Assembly (NCBI GenBank): GCA_964383365.1
Contig: CAYLHF010000018.1
Location: 3,649-67,648 of the forward strand
Length of the DNA stretch: 64,000 nucleotides
Direction of reading: 5' to 3'
Source: CAYLHF01 sp964383365
GTDB lineage: Bacteria > Bacteroidota > Rhodothermia > Rhodothermales > UBA10348
Numbering within the stretch: position 1 is the first letter of the stretch; each line of letters opens with the position of its first letter. The notes below the pieces were generated by a model. It saw only the letters and a list, made by a program, of their open reading frames with translations. It made no database searches and was not told the DNA's origin. Made by a program: the position numbers and the translations under genes. This document shows positions 52,714 through 62,107 of the stretch, one piece after another.

Positions 52714-55700
52714 ATGAAGGGACAACGCTGTACCGGGTGGGCCCTCCATTCAGGAATTTTCGTCAGCGGCCTCCTCTGGCTGTTTTCGACCACTGTAAGC
52801 GCTCCTGTCGTTGCCCAGAGCAGTGCCGGGCGACTCACGAGAGTCGCGGCTCCGCGGTACGACGTGGTCGCCTTGAGAGTCGAATTTCAACCGGATTCGT
52901 CGCGATTTTCGAGTGGTGACGGAACGTTCGGTGGAGCACTCTTCGCAGACACAGATCCACCCAAGATCGATCCTCTTCCCCACGATGCCGAATATTTCAG
53001 AGCACATCTGTCATTTCTTCAGCATTACATCGGCAGGGTTTCTGATGGAAGAACCGTTATCGAAACACATCTCCTTCCGTCTATTGTCAGGGTTTCGGGA
53101 ACCATGGGGCACTACGCCCCCACGGGAATGGATTCAGGTACGGATGCCGAATTGGCGAAGCTCGCATCTCTTGTGGCCGAAGCCTGGAGCGGTGTGACGG
53201 ACAGTCTTCCGGAGGGGCTCGATCCCGAAAGAACCGCGTTCATTCTGTTTCACGCAGGTGTCGGACGAGATATCGAACTGCTCGGAACGACACTCGACAA
53301 GACACCCGAAGACCTTCCATCGCTATTCTTTGACCATCGCTCGCTCGATCGCCTTCTGGGTTCATTCGATGTCATGATCGACGGATTTCCCGTGTCCAAT
53401 ACACTCGTCATTCCGCGCACAGAGACGCGAAGAGGGACGGATTTCATTCAGAATACCGGGTTTCTGGCAGAATTCTCTATCAATGGTATGCTCGCTGCCA
53501 GCTTCCTGAATTATCTCGGGGTGCCGGATCTATTCGACACGATCTCAGGCAAAAGCGCAATTGGTCCGTTCGGTGTGATGGATGGACTGGGAATTTTTGC
53601 GTATTCGGGACTGCTGCCTCCGGAACCTTCCGCGTGGACCAAATCTTTCCTGGGTTGGTCAGACACGATTGTCCTTTCAGGGTTGGACCCGGAGACCGTC
53701 GAGCTCCGGCATTCTGGCGACGCCCTGGCGAACGATGCGTTGATCGTTCCGGTCTCGGCAGGAGAATATTTTCTGGTCGAAAATAGAAATCGTGATCCTG
53801 AGGGCGACGGTGTGTCGTTACAGGTCTGGAACGAAGGGATAGTGACCGATGTCCATTTTGATAACGGCGCTGACGACTTCAACTCGTCGACCGTGTCCGG
53901 TTTCCCGGGCGGGGTTGTGGTCAATGCAGATAACTTCGATTTTGCCCTTCCGGGAGGGAAGGATGACCAGGGAACGATACTCAATGGCGGTTTACTGATC
54001 TGGCACATCGATGAGCGTCGGCTCGCAGCGGGTCTTGTGGACAATCAGGTTAATGCCGATCCCGACGCCCGATCGATAGATCTTGAAGAAGCGGACGGGG
54101 CTCAGGATCTGGGATTTCCAGGTGCAGGGCTTTTCGGACCCGCATTCGATGTGGGATCGCCGTTCGATTTCTACTATCAGGATAATCCGGTCTCGGTAAT
54201 CACGGCCACGGGCAGTGAGATACGATTGTATGAAAATCGATTCGGCCCGGACACGACACCCGACAGCCGATCCAACGGAGGAGGCGCCAGTTTTGTAGAC
54301 CTGTCCGGATTTTCCCTGCCCGGGCCGGTGATGAACGTGACGTATACGCGCATTTCAGAGGATGGCATTGTTGTTCTTCCTGAGTTCGGGAGGGATCTGT
54401 CGGCCGTTTTTACGGCGACGGACGCAGTGGTGGGTCCTGCCTTTTCGAAGCCGGATCTGTCGGCCGCGTCCATACGGTTCTTCGGTCAGGGTGGCTTTGA
54501 ATACCTGGTTTTCGGTGTGTCTCCGGATGGCGTCGGGCACGCGGTATTGACGCGGCCGACGTCGCTTGGTGGTGATGTCAGACTCGATCATTTACTTTCC
54601 ACACCTCCGGTCATCGTGGGAGATCGGATCATCGCCGCTGCCGTGGAGGGATTCAGAACGATTCGGTCCGACGGTACGGAGGGATTTCTTTCGTCCGGGT
54701 TTCCGTCGACGCTCCAGATTATCAGCCCCCTCTCGCCTGTTATAGCGCTTCCGGACGGTTCGGTGCACCTCGCCGTCAAGGCTTTACGAGGAGATCTTCT
54801 GCTCTCTGTTCGGGACGGTCTTCTGGACATTCTTGCGCTCGATGGACTGCGGTCGGTCGCTGCTACGGACGCGTCCGAGTTGATCTTTGTGCGCGATGAT
54901 GGAACGGACATCGAGGGGGTGGCAACGTCCGGCACGGGTGTTACGTCATCCTGGTCCTATTCGCGTCTCGTGTCCTCCGATCCCATTCAGGCGTCGTTCG
55001 GTGTCGATCGTGACGGCCTCATCGGTGTCGTTCCCGATCCAGACGCGGGTCTGATTAACGTGCTGGAATCGGATAGTAGAGTCGTCACGGTTGATGTGTC
55101 CTCGTACGCTCCCGGCCGGTTGTCGGGTCAGCCGGTCCTCGTCGATCTGGACGCAGACGGACTTCTCGACGTAATCCTGACCGTCGGCCCGAATCTCCTT
55201 GCCTTCGACCGGGCCGGTGCGATGATTGCGGGATTCCCTGTCCCATTGCGATGGGAAGCCGTCGGGCAACCCGTCGTAGCCGATGTCGCCGGTTCGGGCC
55301 AGCTGTCGATTCTGGTTTCGGCGGCAGACGGGCGTATCGACGCATATGATACTGAAAATATGGGGAGACTGGTTCCTGGATTTCCTCTCTCAGTGGGTAA
55401 AAGAGCGAATGCGTCTCCAACGCTCGAAGGCGGTCGTCTGGCAGGAATTTCGGCGGACGGTTCGTTGAAGGTCTGGCAGATTGATGCGTTGGGAGCCGTT
55501 TCGAGAGAGGCATCTGATGGTCCGGGGAATATCAATTTCACCCGACTCACCGCTATCCATCTTCCCACGGTGAAATCAGGTCTGATAGATCGAGCGGAAA
55601 CGTACAATTGGCCCAACCCCGTTCGAGAAGGCATGACACGCTTCCGGGTACTCGTCTCGAGTCCGGGTGACATCCAGATCAAGATTGTAGATATGTCTGG

Positions 55701-55866
55701 AAACCTCGTCGATGTACTGGAACGATCAGGTGTCGTAGGTGGGATTCCTGTGGAAATACCCTGGAAGACGTCGGCAGGGAGTGGCGTTTACTTTGCGCGA
55801 ATCACTGTTCACGCAGCGAACGGAGCGTCAGAAACCACGTTGGTTAAACTCGCTGTAATCAAGTAG
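52714..55866 (+). CDS. M6-peptidase-like surface protein without the zinc motif, with T9SS-type C-terminus
   Basis: 1050 residues with a signal peptide ending VVAQ. Residues about 45-340 align by eye with the immune-inhibitor-A (M6) protease core: LGVPDLFDT and GPFGVMDGLG match the usual LGLPDLYDT and GPWDLMGSG. But the HEFGH zinc helix is replaced by ASFLN at 262-266, so it cannot be a normal metalloprotease. Residues about 780-930 contain FG-GAP/VCBS-like repeats (LVDLDADGLLDVILTVG, VADVAGSGQLSILVSAADGRI). The last 85 residues (ETYNWPNPVREGMTRFRV...SGVYFARITV) are a sorting domain like that of PorU. It is probably a secreted, surface-attached binding or scaffold protein. Confidence 0.85.
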   Translation: MKGQRCTGWALHSGIFVSGLLWLFSTTVSAPVVAQSSAGRLTRVAAPRYDVVALRVEFQPDSSRFSSGDGTFGGALFADTDPPKIDPLPHDAEYFRAHLSFLQHYIGRVSDGRTVIETHLLPSIVRVSGTMGHYAPTGMDSGTDAELAKLASLVAEAWSGVTDSLPEGLDPERTAFILFHAGVGRDIELLGTTLDKTPEDLPSLFFDHRSLDRLLGSFDVMIDGFPVSNTLVIPRTETRRGTDFIQNTGFLAEFSINGMLAASFLNYLGVPDLFDTISGKSAIGPFGVMDGLGIFAYSGLLPPEPSAWTKSFLGWSDTIVLSGLDPETVELRHSGDALANDALIVPVSAGEYFLVENRNRDPEGDGVSLQVWNEGIVTDVHFDNGADDFNSSTVSGFPGGVVVNADNFDFALPGGKDDQGTILNGGLLIWHIDERRLAAGLVDNQVNADPDARSIDLEEADGAQDLGFPGAGLFGPAFDVGSPFDFYYQDNPVSVITATGSEIRLYENRFGPDTTPDSRSNGGGASFVDLSGFSLPGPVMNVTYTRISEDGIVVLPEFGRDLSAVFTATDAVVGPAFSKPDLSAASIRFFGQGGFEYLVFGVSPDGVGHAVLTRPTSLGGDVRLDHLLSTPPVIVGDRIIAAAVEGFRTIRSDGTEGFLSSGFPSTLQIISPLSPVIALPDGSVHLAVKALRGDLLLSVRDGLLDILALDGLRSVAATDASELIFVRDDGTDIEGVATSGTGVTSSWSYSRLVSSDPIQASFGVDRDGLIGVVPDPDAGLINVLESDSRVVTVDVSSYAPGRLSGQPVLVDLDADGLLDVILTVGPNLLAFDRAGAMIAGFPVPLRWEAVGQPVVADVAGSGQLSILVSAADGRIDAYDTENMGRLVPGFPLSVGKRANASPTLEGGRLAGISADGSLKVWQIDALGAVSREASDGPGNINFTRLTAIHLPTVKSGLIDRAETYNWPNPVREGMTRFRVLVSSPGDIQIKIVDMSGNLVDVLERSGVVGGIPVEIPWKTSAGSGVYFARITVHAANGASETTLVKLAVIK

Positions 55867-55870
55867 CCGT

Positions 55871-58800
55871 ATGACCACAAAGAGGTACATTCTTCTTCTT
55901 TTTGCCGTCCTGCTGGTCTCCGGTCCGGTGCGTGCACAAGTTTCTCCTGCATTCTACGATTATGTCAGAAGTGACCTGAAGTGGTACACGATAGAGACCG
56001 AACATTTCCTCGTTCACTTCCACGCCGATGAGAACGGAGACGGGAGTAACCGAACGGCGCGAACGGTGGCTCGTATCGCCGAGCAGATTTATGGCCCCAT
56101 CACATCACTGTACGACCACGTGCCCGACACGAAGGTCTCGTTTATTCTGAAGGATTTTGAGGACTACTCGAATGGAGCTGCGTATTTCTTCGATAATATG
56201 ATCGAGATATGGGCCCCGGCGCTGATTACGCCGTATCGAGGAGATCATAACTGGCTCCGGAATGTGATTTCGCACGAGTTCACACACATGATCCAGGTCC
56301 AGAAAGCAATGAAAGGGGGGCGTAAACTTCCCTTTTATTACCTCCAGGTTCTCGACTATGAAGACGTCCGCAGGCCCGATGTGCTCTACGGCTTTCCGAA
56401 TGTGATTGCCTCCTATCCCGTTCCGGTACTGAACAACCCTGCGTGGCTCGCCGAGGGTACCGCCCAGTTTCAGCGTATCTGGATGGACTACGACCGCTGG
56501 GATTCGCACCGGGACATGCTCCTGAGGACCCGTATTCTGGCAGGGAAGGAGTTATCCCTCGCCGATATGGGGGGATTTTACTCACACACATCCCTCCTGC
56601 GCGAGTCCGTCTATAACCACGGATTCGCCCTCACGCAGTATCTGGCTGATCGTTTTGGAGAGGACGGACTCCGGACGCTCAGTTCGCAGTTGGGCAATTG
56701 GACCAATTGGAATTTCTCTCAGGCGGCAAAAGATGCCTTCGGTCTTCCCGGAACACAGATTTATTCCGACTGGATCTCGGAACTCAGGTCCGGATACGAA
56801 TTGAGTACGCGAGAAATTCGAGCCTCTGAACGAACGGGTCAGGTGATCGAAGCCGAAGGATTCAATAATTTCTATCCCCGGTATTCTCCAGACGGTAGAA
56901 AAATTGCGTATTTGTCCAATAAAGGGCAGGATTTCAGCCGGACGTCCCTGTACGTCATCGACCTGACTGACGGAGACCTGACCGAAGACAGCGAAAGCAC
57001 AGACGGCGGCCCGACCGATACCGGCCTCGTGGCAGGACGGACAGAAATAGAGCTCCCGGCGGGCAATTATGGTGGAACAGTCGGGCTCACCTGTTCGCTG
57101 GGTCACGCACTCGTTCCCAGTGTTACCGGACCGATCAGTTGGAGGCCGGACGGAAAGGCCGTTGCGTACGTCCGGACCAAAGATACGCGGCTCGGGAAAT
57201 TCTACGCCGACCTGTATACGTTCGAGATCGAGAGCCGGAAGGAAAAAAGGCTCTCCACCGGTCTTCGCGCAAGCAGTCCGGCCTACAGCCCGAATGGAAC
57301 CCGGGTGGCTTTCGTCCGGCAGGGGGACGGCAGTACGAATCTGTCTGTGCTGAACCTCGAAACAGGGAAAATAACGCAGTTGACCGACTACAAAGACGGA
57401 TCTCAGGTCACGGAGCCCGCGTGGTACCCGGGAGGTGGATGGATTTACTTCGGTCTCACCCAGGGGCATGGACGGGATATCTTCCGGGTGAACCTCGAGA
57501 ATACCCGGTCAGAACCCGTCTTGCGAACGATGCACGACGAACGGACTCCCACCTTCGATCGAGATGGAAAGTGGCTGTATTACTCTTCGGACCGGACCGG
57601 CATTTTTAACCTGTATCGTTCGCCGATCGACTCTCTATCGGGCCCGCATGTGGATCCAACGGACCCGGAGCAGCTCACCAATGAGCTCGGGGGTGCTTTC
57701 ATGGCTGACATTGGGCCGCAGCAACAAGTCGTGTACTCGAGCTACAAGTGGGACGGATACAAGATCAGTCAACTCGCGCATCCGACCTCGGTCGAACTTC
57801 CCGTAGTCTACTCGCCACCGACTGTGTTTGTGAAGGCACGTCCGTATGGGGATCGTTCGCCAGAACAGGTCACACTCGACAGGGCAGATGATTCAGCTAT
57901 TCGGGCGTATTCCGTCGACGTGCTGAAGGACAGTGAACGTCCGGACAGTTCGGCCAGCCAGATGGGAACGCCCCGACCCTACAGCAACGTGTTTACCTCC
58001 TTCAGCTTTCTCCCGGTACTGAGACTCGACCAGTATGTATCGAGAAAAAGGAGTCGAACCGATGTCCGACTCTCGGACAGGACAAGACTGGGTACCCTCT
58101 GGCGAAACACAAAAATTGGAGCGTATACGGCGTCCCGTGAGATCATGAATGGCCTGTCCATGTTTGGTGGCCTGCTCATCGGTCCAGGGTCGAGATCGGC
58201 CGGGTCGTTCGGCGACTTCATTTCGCCGTCCAATTTGCTCAAGCTGGAACGCGACCTGTTCCTTCAGTTTGACTATAACAAAGGACTGGGATTTATTCCC
58301 GCGCGGTGGTCACCACAATTCTCTCTCGAACTGTTCAATATCAGAAGAAACGTGGAGAACGGTCTGGCGATAGAAGAATTCCCCTGCACCGCCTGTTTCC
58401 CGGACACCACGCTGACCGATCTATCCTATAATCTCTGGGAGATAGGACTCTCCGGTCGCAGCAAGGTCAGTCGATCCCTTCTTCTTGAGGCAGGATTCAG
58501 TATCAGCCCGTACCGGGTAACGACGGAGCGATTCTTCTCGAAGGAATTACAGCAGACCATTTCAGAATCTTCCTCGCGATACTTCATCGGGAAGTCCACA
58601 CACGTCAAACTCTACTACGAGGCGTTTCATCCATACAAGAATGCCGATGTTGTCCCGATAGGGGCCCGTATTGAATTATCATTCGAACGGGAAAACGGAC
58701 GCCTGCTGAAGGAATTTTCACTCAATGACGGGTTTCTGAAACCGGTCTACGAACGCTCGACGATCAACCGGGTTGTGCTTTCGGGTAGAATCGGGTTTCA

Positions 58801-59320
58801 GGCCCCGGGACCAGGATCATCACGAGGGGCGACCGGAATCGGTATCCGTTTCAGGGCATCGAGCATTCTCGGGAAGAAAGTCGACGACTTCTATGATGAT
58901 TACGTTGGTGGATTGACCGGTGCACGTGGTTATCCGTTCTATGCGATGGGAGGAAACGAGACTCTCTGGGGGCAGCTTTCCTATACGTTTCCCCTCGTCT
59001 CCAAGATCGGGAAGCAATTCCTGTTTACATACGTCGATAAGATATATGCGCGTATCTATACTGATGCGGCGATTGCGTGGTCGGGATCGTGGCCGGGTCT
59101 GAATAATGCAAGAAAAGACACGGGAATGGAACTACGATTCGGGTTAGGATCGTACTATCTGCTTCCTACGGCGGTATTTGTGAGTGCGACCTACGGTCTG
59201 GATACATTCGAATTCAGACTGGACGACGGATTCGTAACGCCCGACGGAAGAAATTTTGTGACGTACGGTCGAAACGTTCAGTGGCACGTAGGTGTGCTCT
59301 TCGGATTCGATCAACTCTGA
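55871..59320 (+). CDS. Gluzincin protease / TolB-type beta-propeller / outer-membrane barrel fusion
   Basis: 1149 residues, signal peptide ending VRAQ. The N-terminal part (25-310) is a metallopeptidase with HEFTH at 135-139 and the third ligand Glu195 in WLAEGTAQF (gluzincin pattern). Residues about 320-690 hold PD40/TolB propeller repeats: FYPRYSPDGRKIAYLSN, SPAYSPNGTRVAFVRQ, TPTFDRDGKWLYYSSDRTGIFNLYR. From about 750 to the end is a beta-barrel of the surface-antigen/Omp85-like type, ending VGVLFGFDQL. So the protease appears to be tied to the outer membrane by its own barrel. It starts 5 bases after the M6-like gene, so they are co-transcribed. Confidence 0.85.
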   Translation: MTTKRYILLLFAVLLVSGPVRAQVSPAFYDYVRSDLKWYTIETEHFLVHFHADENGDGSNRTARTVARIAEQIYGPITSLYDHVPDTKVSFILKDFEDYSNGAAYFFDNMIEIWAPALITPYRGDHNWLRNVISHEFTHMIQVQKAMKGGRKLPFYYLQVLDYEDVRRPDVLYGFPNVIASYPVPVLNNPAWLAEGTAQFQRIWMDYDRWDSHRDMLLRTRILAGKELSLADMGGFYSHTSLLRESVYNHGFALTQYLADRFGEDGLRTLSSQLGNWTNWNFSQAAKDAFGLPGTQIYSDWISELRSGYELSTREIRASERTGQVIEAEGFNNFYPRYSPDGRKIAYLSNKGQDFSRTSLYVIDLTDGDLTEDSESTDGGPTDTGLVAGRTEIELPAGNYGGTVGLTCSLGHALVPSVTGPISWRPDGKAVAYVRTKDTRLGKFYADLYTFEIESRKEKRLSTGLRASSPAYSPNGTRVAFVRQGDGSTNLSVLNLETGKITQLTDYKDGSQVTEPAWYPGGGWIYFGLTQGHGRDIFRVNLENTRSEPVLRTMHDERTPTFDRDGKWLYYSSDRTGIFNLYRSPIDSLSGPHVDPTDPEQLTNELGGAFMADIGPQQQVVYSSYKWDGYKISQLAHPTSVELPVVYSPPTVFVKARPYGDRSPEQVTLDRADDSAIRAYSVDVLKDSERPDSSASQMGTPRPYSNVFTSFSFLPVLRLDQYVSRKRSRTDVRLSDRTRLGTLWRNTKIGAYTASREIMNGLSMFGGLLIGPGSRSAGSFGDFISPSNLLKLERDLFLQFDYNKGLGFIPARWSPQFSLELFNIRRNVENGLAIEEFPCTACFPDTTLTDLSYNLWEIGLSGRSKVSRSLLLEAGFSISPYRVTTERFFSKELQQTISESSSRYFIGKSTHVKLYYEAFHPYKNADVVPIGARIELSFERENGRLLKEFSLNDGFLKPVYERSTINRVVLSGRIGFQAPGPGSSRGATGIGIRFRASSILGKKVDDFYDDYVGGLTGARGYPFYAMGGNETLWGQLSYTFPLVSKIGKQFLFTYVDKIYARIYTDAAIAWSGSWPGLNNARKDTGMELRFGLGSYYLLPTAVFVSATYGLDTFEFRLDDGFVTPDGRNFVTYGRNVQWHVGVLFGFDQL

Positions 59321-59332
59321 CCCGGGTAAGCT

Positions 59333-59995
59333 ATGGATTCGATGCTGATTTATGGAATGGGCCTGGTAATGGTCACGGTGGGAATCGTATTCCTGTACAT
59401 ACTGTTGCGGGGCAATGAGAACCACCTGCCGAAGGATGGCGTTGAGTGGGCCGGGTCCGTACTATCGGTAGGTCTCGTATTTGCCGCCGTCTTGCTGATG
59501 GCTATGGCGGTCGGAAAGGACGGTATGAGAGGGAATGTGGATCAGACCCAGGTCCCGGGTATTCAGGACATCAGACTGGAGACTCCCGCCGCCCTGTTTC
59601 CGTTCAAGGGAGTACACGACGGTGAAGTCCGTGACTTCTCAAATTTCAAAGGCCGTGTGGTGCTGGTCAATTTCTGGGCGACGTGGTGTGGGCCGTGTCT
59701 ATCGGAAATTCCGGATTTGAATCGACTCCAGGAGAAGTATGCATCGAGGGGCCTGACCATCGTTTCGATCTCGAGCGAACCGAAGAATTTACTCGTTGAT
59801 TTTGAACGTCAGCTTCCCATGCAGACGACAACGTCCATGGTCCCCGAGTTTATGGATCTTCCGATACCGTTTACCGGCGCGTTCAACGTCCTTCCGTCCA
59901 CGTTTGTCATAGACCGGGACGGAATTGTGCGCCGATATTTGCTGGGGGCACGGAACTATGACTTTTTTGAGTCGGCAATTCAGCCGTACTTGTAA
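59333..59995 (+). CDS. TlpA-like thioredoxin-fold protein
   Basis: 220 residues. Two membrane helices (about 5-25 and 42-60) are followed by a periplasmic thioredoxin domain with VNFWATWCGPC (Cys119 and Cys122), SSEP, and the cis-Pro in LPSTFVID. Such proteins reduce disulphides, for example in cytochrome c maturation. It follows the protease-barrel gene by 12 bases and is followed by the DUF5683 gene after 2 bases, so it is part of the same transcript; a role in folding the exported proteins is inference. Confidence 0.93.
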   Translation: MDSMLIYGMGLVMVTVGIVFLYILLRGNENHLPKDGVEWAGSVLSVGLVFAAVLLMAMAVGKDGMRGNVDQTQVPGIQDIRLETPAALFPFKGVHDGEVRDFSNFKGRVVLVNFWATWCGPCLSEIPDLNRLQEKYASRGLTIVSISSEPKNLLVDFERQLPMQTTTSMVPEFMDLPIPFTGAFNVLPSTFVIDRDGIVRRYLLGARNYDFFESAIQPYL

Positions 59996-59997
59996 CG

Positions 59998-61044
59998 ATG
60001 CGTGATGCCTTGATTCATTCCCTGAAAATAATCTCGATCCGCTCTTTCAGGCCTGGGGTGTTGTCACTCCTGCTGATCACTTCCATTTCGGCCACAGCGC
60101 GAGCGGGGGACGGTCCGGGAGATCATAAATCGAAAGGCTATCTGCACACCCGTGCCTCTATCCGTGCTTCCCTTCTCTGGTCCGCTTCGTCCGTGACGCC
60201 GTTGCACCTGGCCGAAAGGAGGGAAAAGGGTGGGATGCGGAGTCCGGCGCTGGCATTCGGACTGTCTGCTGCCATTCCCGGAATGGGTCAGCTGTATAAT
60301 GGTCAGTGGAAAAAAGGGGTGATCGGTCTGGCCCTTGAGGCGGCCATTGTGACCGGATATCTGGTCTATCGGAGAAGGGGGCTGGATGCCGAGGATTCGT
60401 TCCGGGCTTATGCCAATCGACAGTGGGACCCGGTTCAGTATGCCACCTGGCTCAACGATTACACCGTGTTTCTGCACGATGAATTCGGCAACAACGTGAC
60501 CGCGCCCCCCGTCCAGATTGTGCAGGGAATAGATTTTCAGAATCCGGAGACCTGGTCGGCTTCGGATCGGCAGACGGTCAATACGTTTTTCAGTCAGATA
60601 CGCGCTATCGAGCGGCAGGTATTCCACCCGGAGACCGGGGCATCGTTCTCCCACCAGATTCCACAGCATGGGGACCAGCAGTATTACGAACTGATCGGGA
60701 AATACTTTCAGTTCGCACCAGGTTGGACCGACTATCCGTCCTGGTTCGATGCGGACGGTAATTTTACCGGAGCAATTGATCCGGAAAAGACGGGAGCGAA
60801 TGGCTCCAAACCCAATGTCTCGGACGATTTTTTCAAATACGCCAGCGACCATGGTCGAGCCGAAGATCTGCTCCGAGATGCCTCCAGGATCTCTCTCTTA
60901 TTCGTAGTGAATCATCTGATCGCAGGGATAGATGCCGCCGTAAGTGCCAAACTGCACAACGATCGTATTTCCTCCAACGTCGGACTGGCATATAGTCCCT
61001 CCCAGGGAACGGTGCCGGTGGCAAGAATGAGTATCCGATTGTAG
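59998..61044 (+). CDS. DUF5683-family membrane protein
   Basis: 348 residues. After an N-terminal signal/membrane segment comes AFGLSAAIPGMGQLYNGQWKKGVIGLALEAAIVTGYLVYR (about 80-125), the Pro-Gly-x-Gly-Gln-x-Tyr-Asn-Gly motif of DUF5683. A soluble middle part contains several Trp/Tyr-rich segments and the end (about 300-348) has a membrane segment and the AYSPSQG tail. Function unknown. Similar proteins are found next to secretion and surface genes in Bacteroidota. Confidence 0.75.
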   Translation: MRDALIHSLKIISIRSFRPGVLSLLLITSISATARAGDGPGDHKSKGYLHTRASIRASLLWSASSVTPLHLAERREKGGMRSPALAFGLSAAIPGMGQLYNGQWKKGVIGLALEAAIVTGYLVYRRRGLDAEDSFRAYANRQWDPVQYATWLNDYTVFLHDEFGNNVTAPPVQIVQGIDFQNPETWSASDRQTVNTFFSQIRAIERQVFHPETGASFSHQIPQHGDQQYYELIGKYFQFAPGWTDYPSWFDADGNFTGAIDPEKTGANGSKPNVSDDFFKYASDHGRAEDLLRDASRISLLFVVNHLIAGIDAAVSAKLHNDRISSNVGLAYSPSQGTVPVARMSIRL

Positions 61045-61096
61045 GTTACACGGCGGAAACGGGAACAGTGAACAGCCCCCTTGTATCGCACCTGCC

Positions 61097-62026
61097 GTGG
61101 CTCTGTATATCATTCACATTCTGATCGTCTCGGCTGCCGTTTTTGCCACTATCCAGGCCGGATTCCTTTCGTTTTCCGGTGGGATAGCCACATTGAGTCT
61201 GGCAGCGGTCCTGCTGACAGGAGGCGGAGTGGGCATTCTGCCGGCAGCGCTTTTTTTTCTACCCGCAAGCTTGCTGTCCGGTCTGAGAATTCCGCCGATT
61301 CCGTCCGATATTCCGGTCTCGGATCTCTCGGATCTCTCGGATCTCTCGGATCGCCGATATCCAGCCGGTACAGACGCTAAACACGCAGGCAGGTCAGCAA
61401 TTCAGGTACTCGTCAACGGGGCCCCGGGGACCGTCTGTTATGCGCTGTGGGTGCTGACGACGGAGCCATGCTGGATAATTGCGTCGCTTACATCATTTGC
61501 GGCGGCGTCGGCAGACACCTGGTCCACAGAAGTCGGTATCCGAGCCGGAGGAACGCCCAGGATGATCTTGTCCGGGAGACCCGTGCCGGCAGGAACGTCA
61601 GGGGCAGTCAGCACGATCGGTTTTCTTGCGTCGATCGTCGGATCGCTGGTCGTTGTGGTTGGATTCTATCTGGTCATCTGGGGCCTGTATGCGTTTGACA
61701 TGATTCCTACGACGGCCGGGAATCCGTGGATATTCCTGTCTGATCAGGCTCCCACGGCAATGGCGGTTTTTACCGGTTGCGCGATGCTCGGTGGACTCGT
61801 AGATAGTCTTGCCGGAGCCACGATTCAGGAACGCTTCCTCGACGCCGACACCGGTCAGATGGTGGAATCGATGCCCGTTATTGCATCAACGAAGGCCGGG
61901 AAAGTGGCCGGTTTTGTCTCGTATCAACGGATAAAAGGGATTTCGGGGATAAATAACGACGTTGTCAACTTGATTTGTACGCTTGTTGGGGCGTTCTTGG
62001 GGCACCTCGTCTGTTCGTTGATCTGA
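61097..62026 (+). CDS. DUF92-family integral membrane protein
   Basis: 309 residues, GTG start. About seven membrane helices. Family signatures: FAAASADTWSTEVGIRAGGTPRMILSGRPVPAGTSGAVSTIGFLAS and the C-terminal INNDVVNLICTLVGAFLG. DUF92 includes plant VTE6, a phytyl-phosphate kinase, so a polyprenyl-phosphate kinase role is possible but not shown here. The loop at 74-85 holds a short tandem repeat. Confidence 0.88.
   Translation: MALYIIHILIVSAAVFATIQAGFLSFSGGIATLSLAAVLLTGGGVGILPAALFFLPASLLSGLRIPPIPSDIPVSDLSDLSDLSDRRYPAGTDAKHAGRSAIQVLVNGAPGTVCYALWVLTTEPCWIIASLTSFAAASADTWSTEVGIRAGGTPRMILSGRPVPAGTSGAVSTIGFLASIVGSLVVVVGFYLVIWGLYAFDMIPTTAGNPWIFLSDQAPTAMAVFTGCAMLGGLVDSLAGATIQERFLDADTGQMVESMPVIASTKAGKVAGFVSYQRIKGISGINNDVVNLICTLVGAFLGHLVCSLI
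61317..61352 (+). repeat. Four exact copies of a 9-base tandem repeat in the DUF92 gene
   Basis: TCTCGGATC is repeated four times without a mismatch, in frame, coding Ser-Asp-Leu three times and then Ser-Asp-Arg in a cytoplasmic/periplasmic loop. Because the unit is a multiple of three, copy-number change would alter loop length without breaking the gene. Confidence 0.95.
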
Positions 62027-62107
62027 AACGCTCGGACAGAGGGGTACTATTCGCATTCATTTACTCTGACTCATAGATCAGAATCATCCTCCAACCCCCC
62101 CTCTGAA

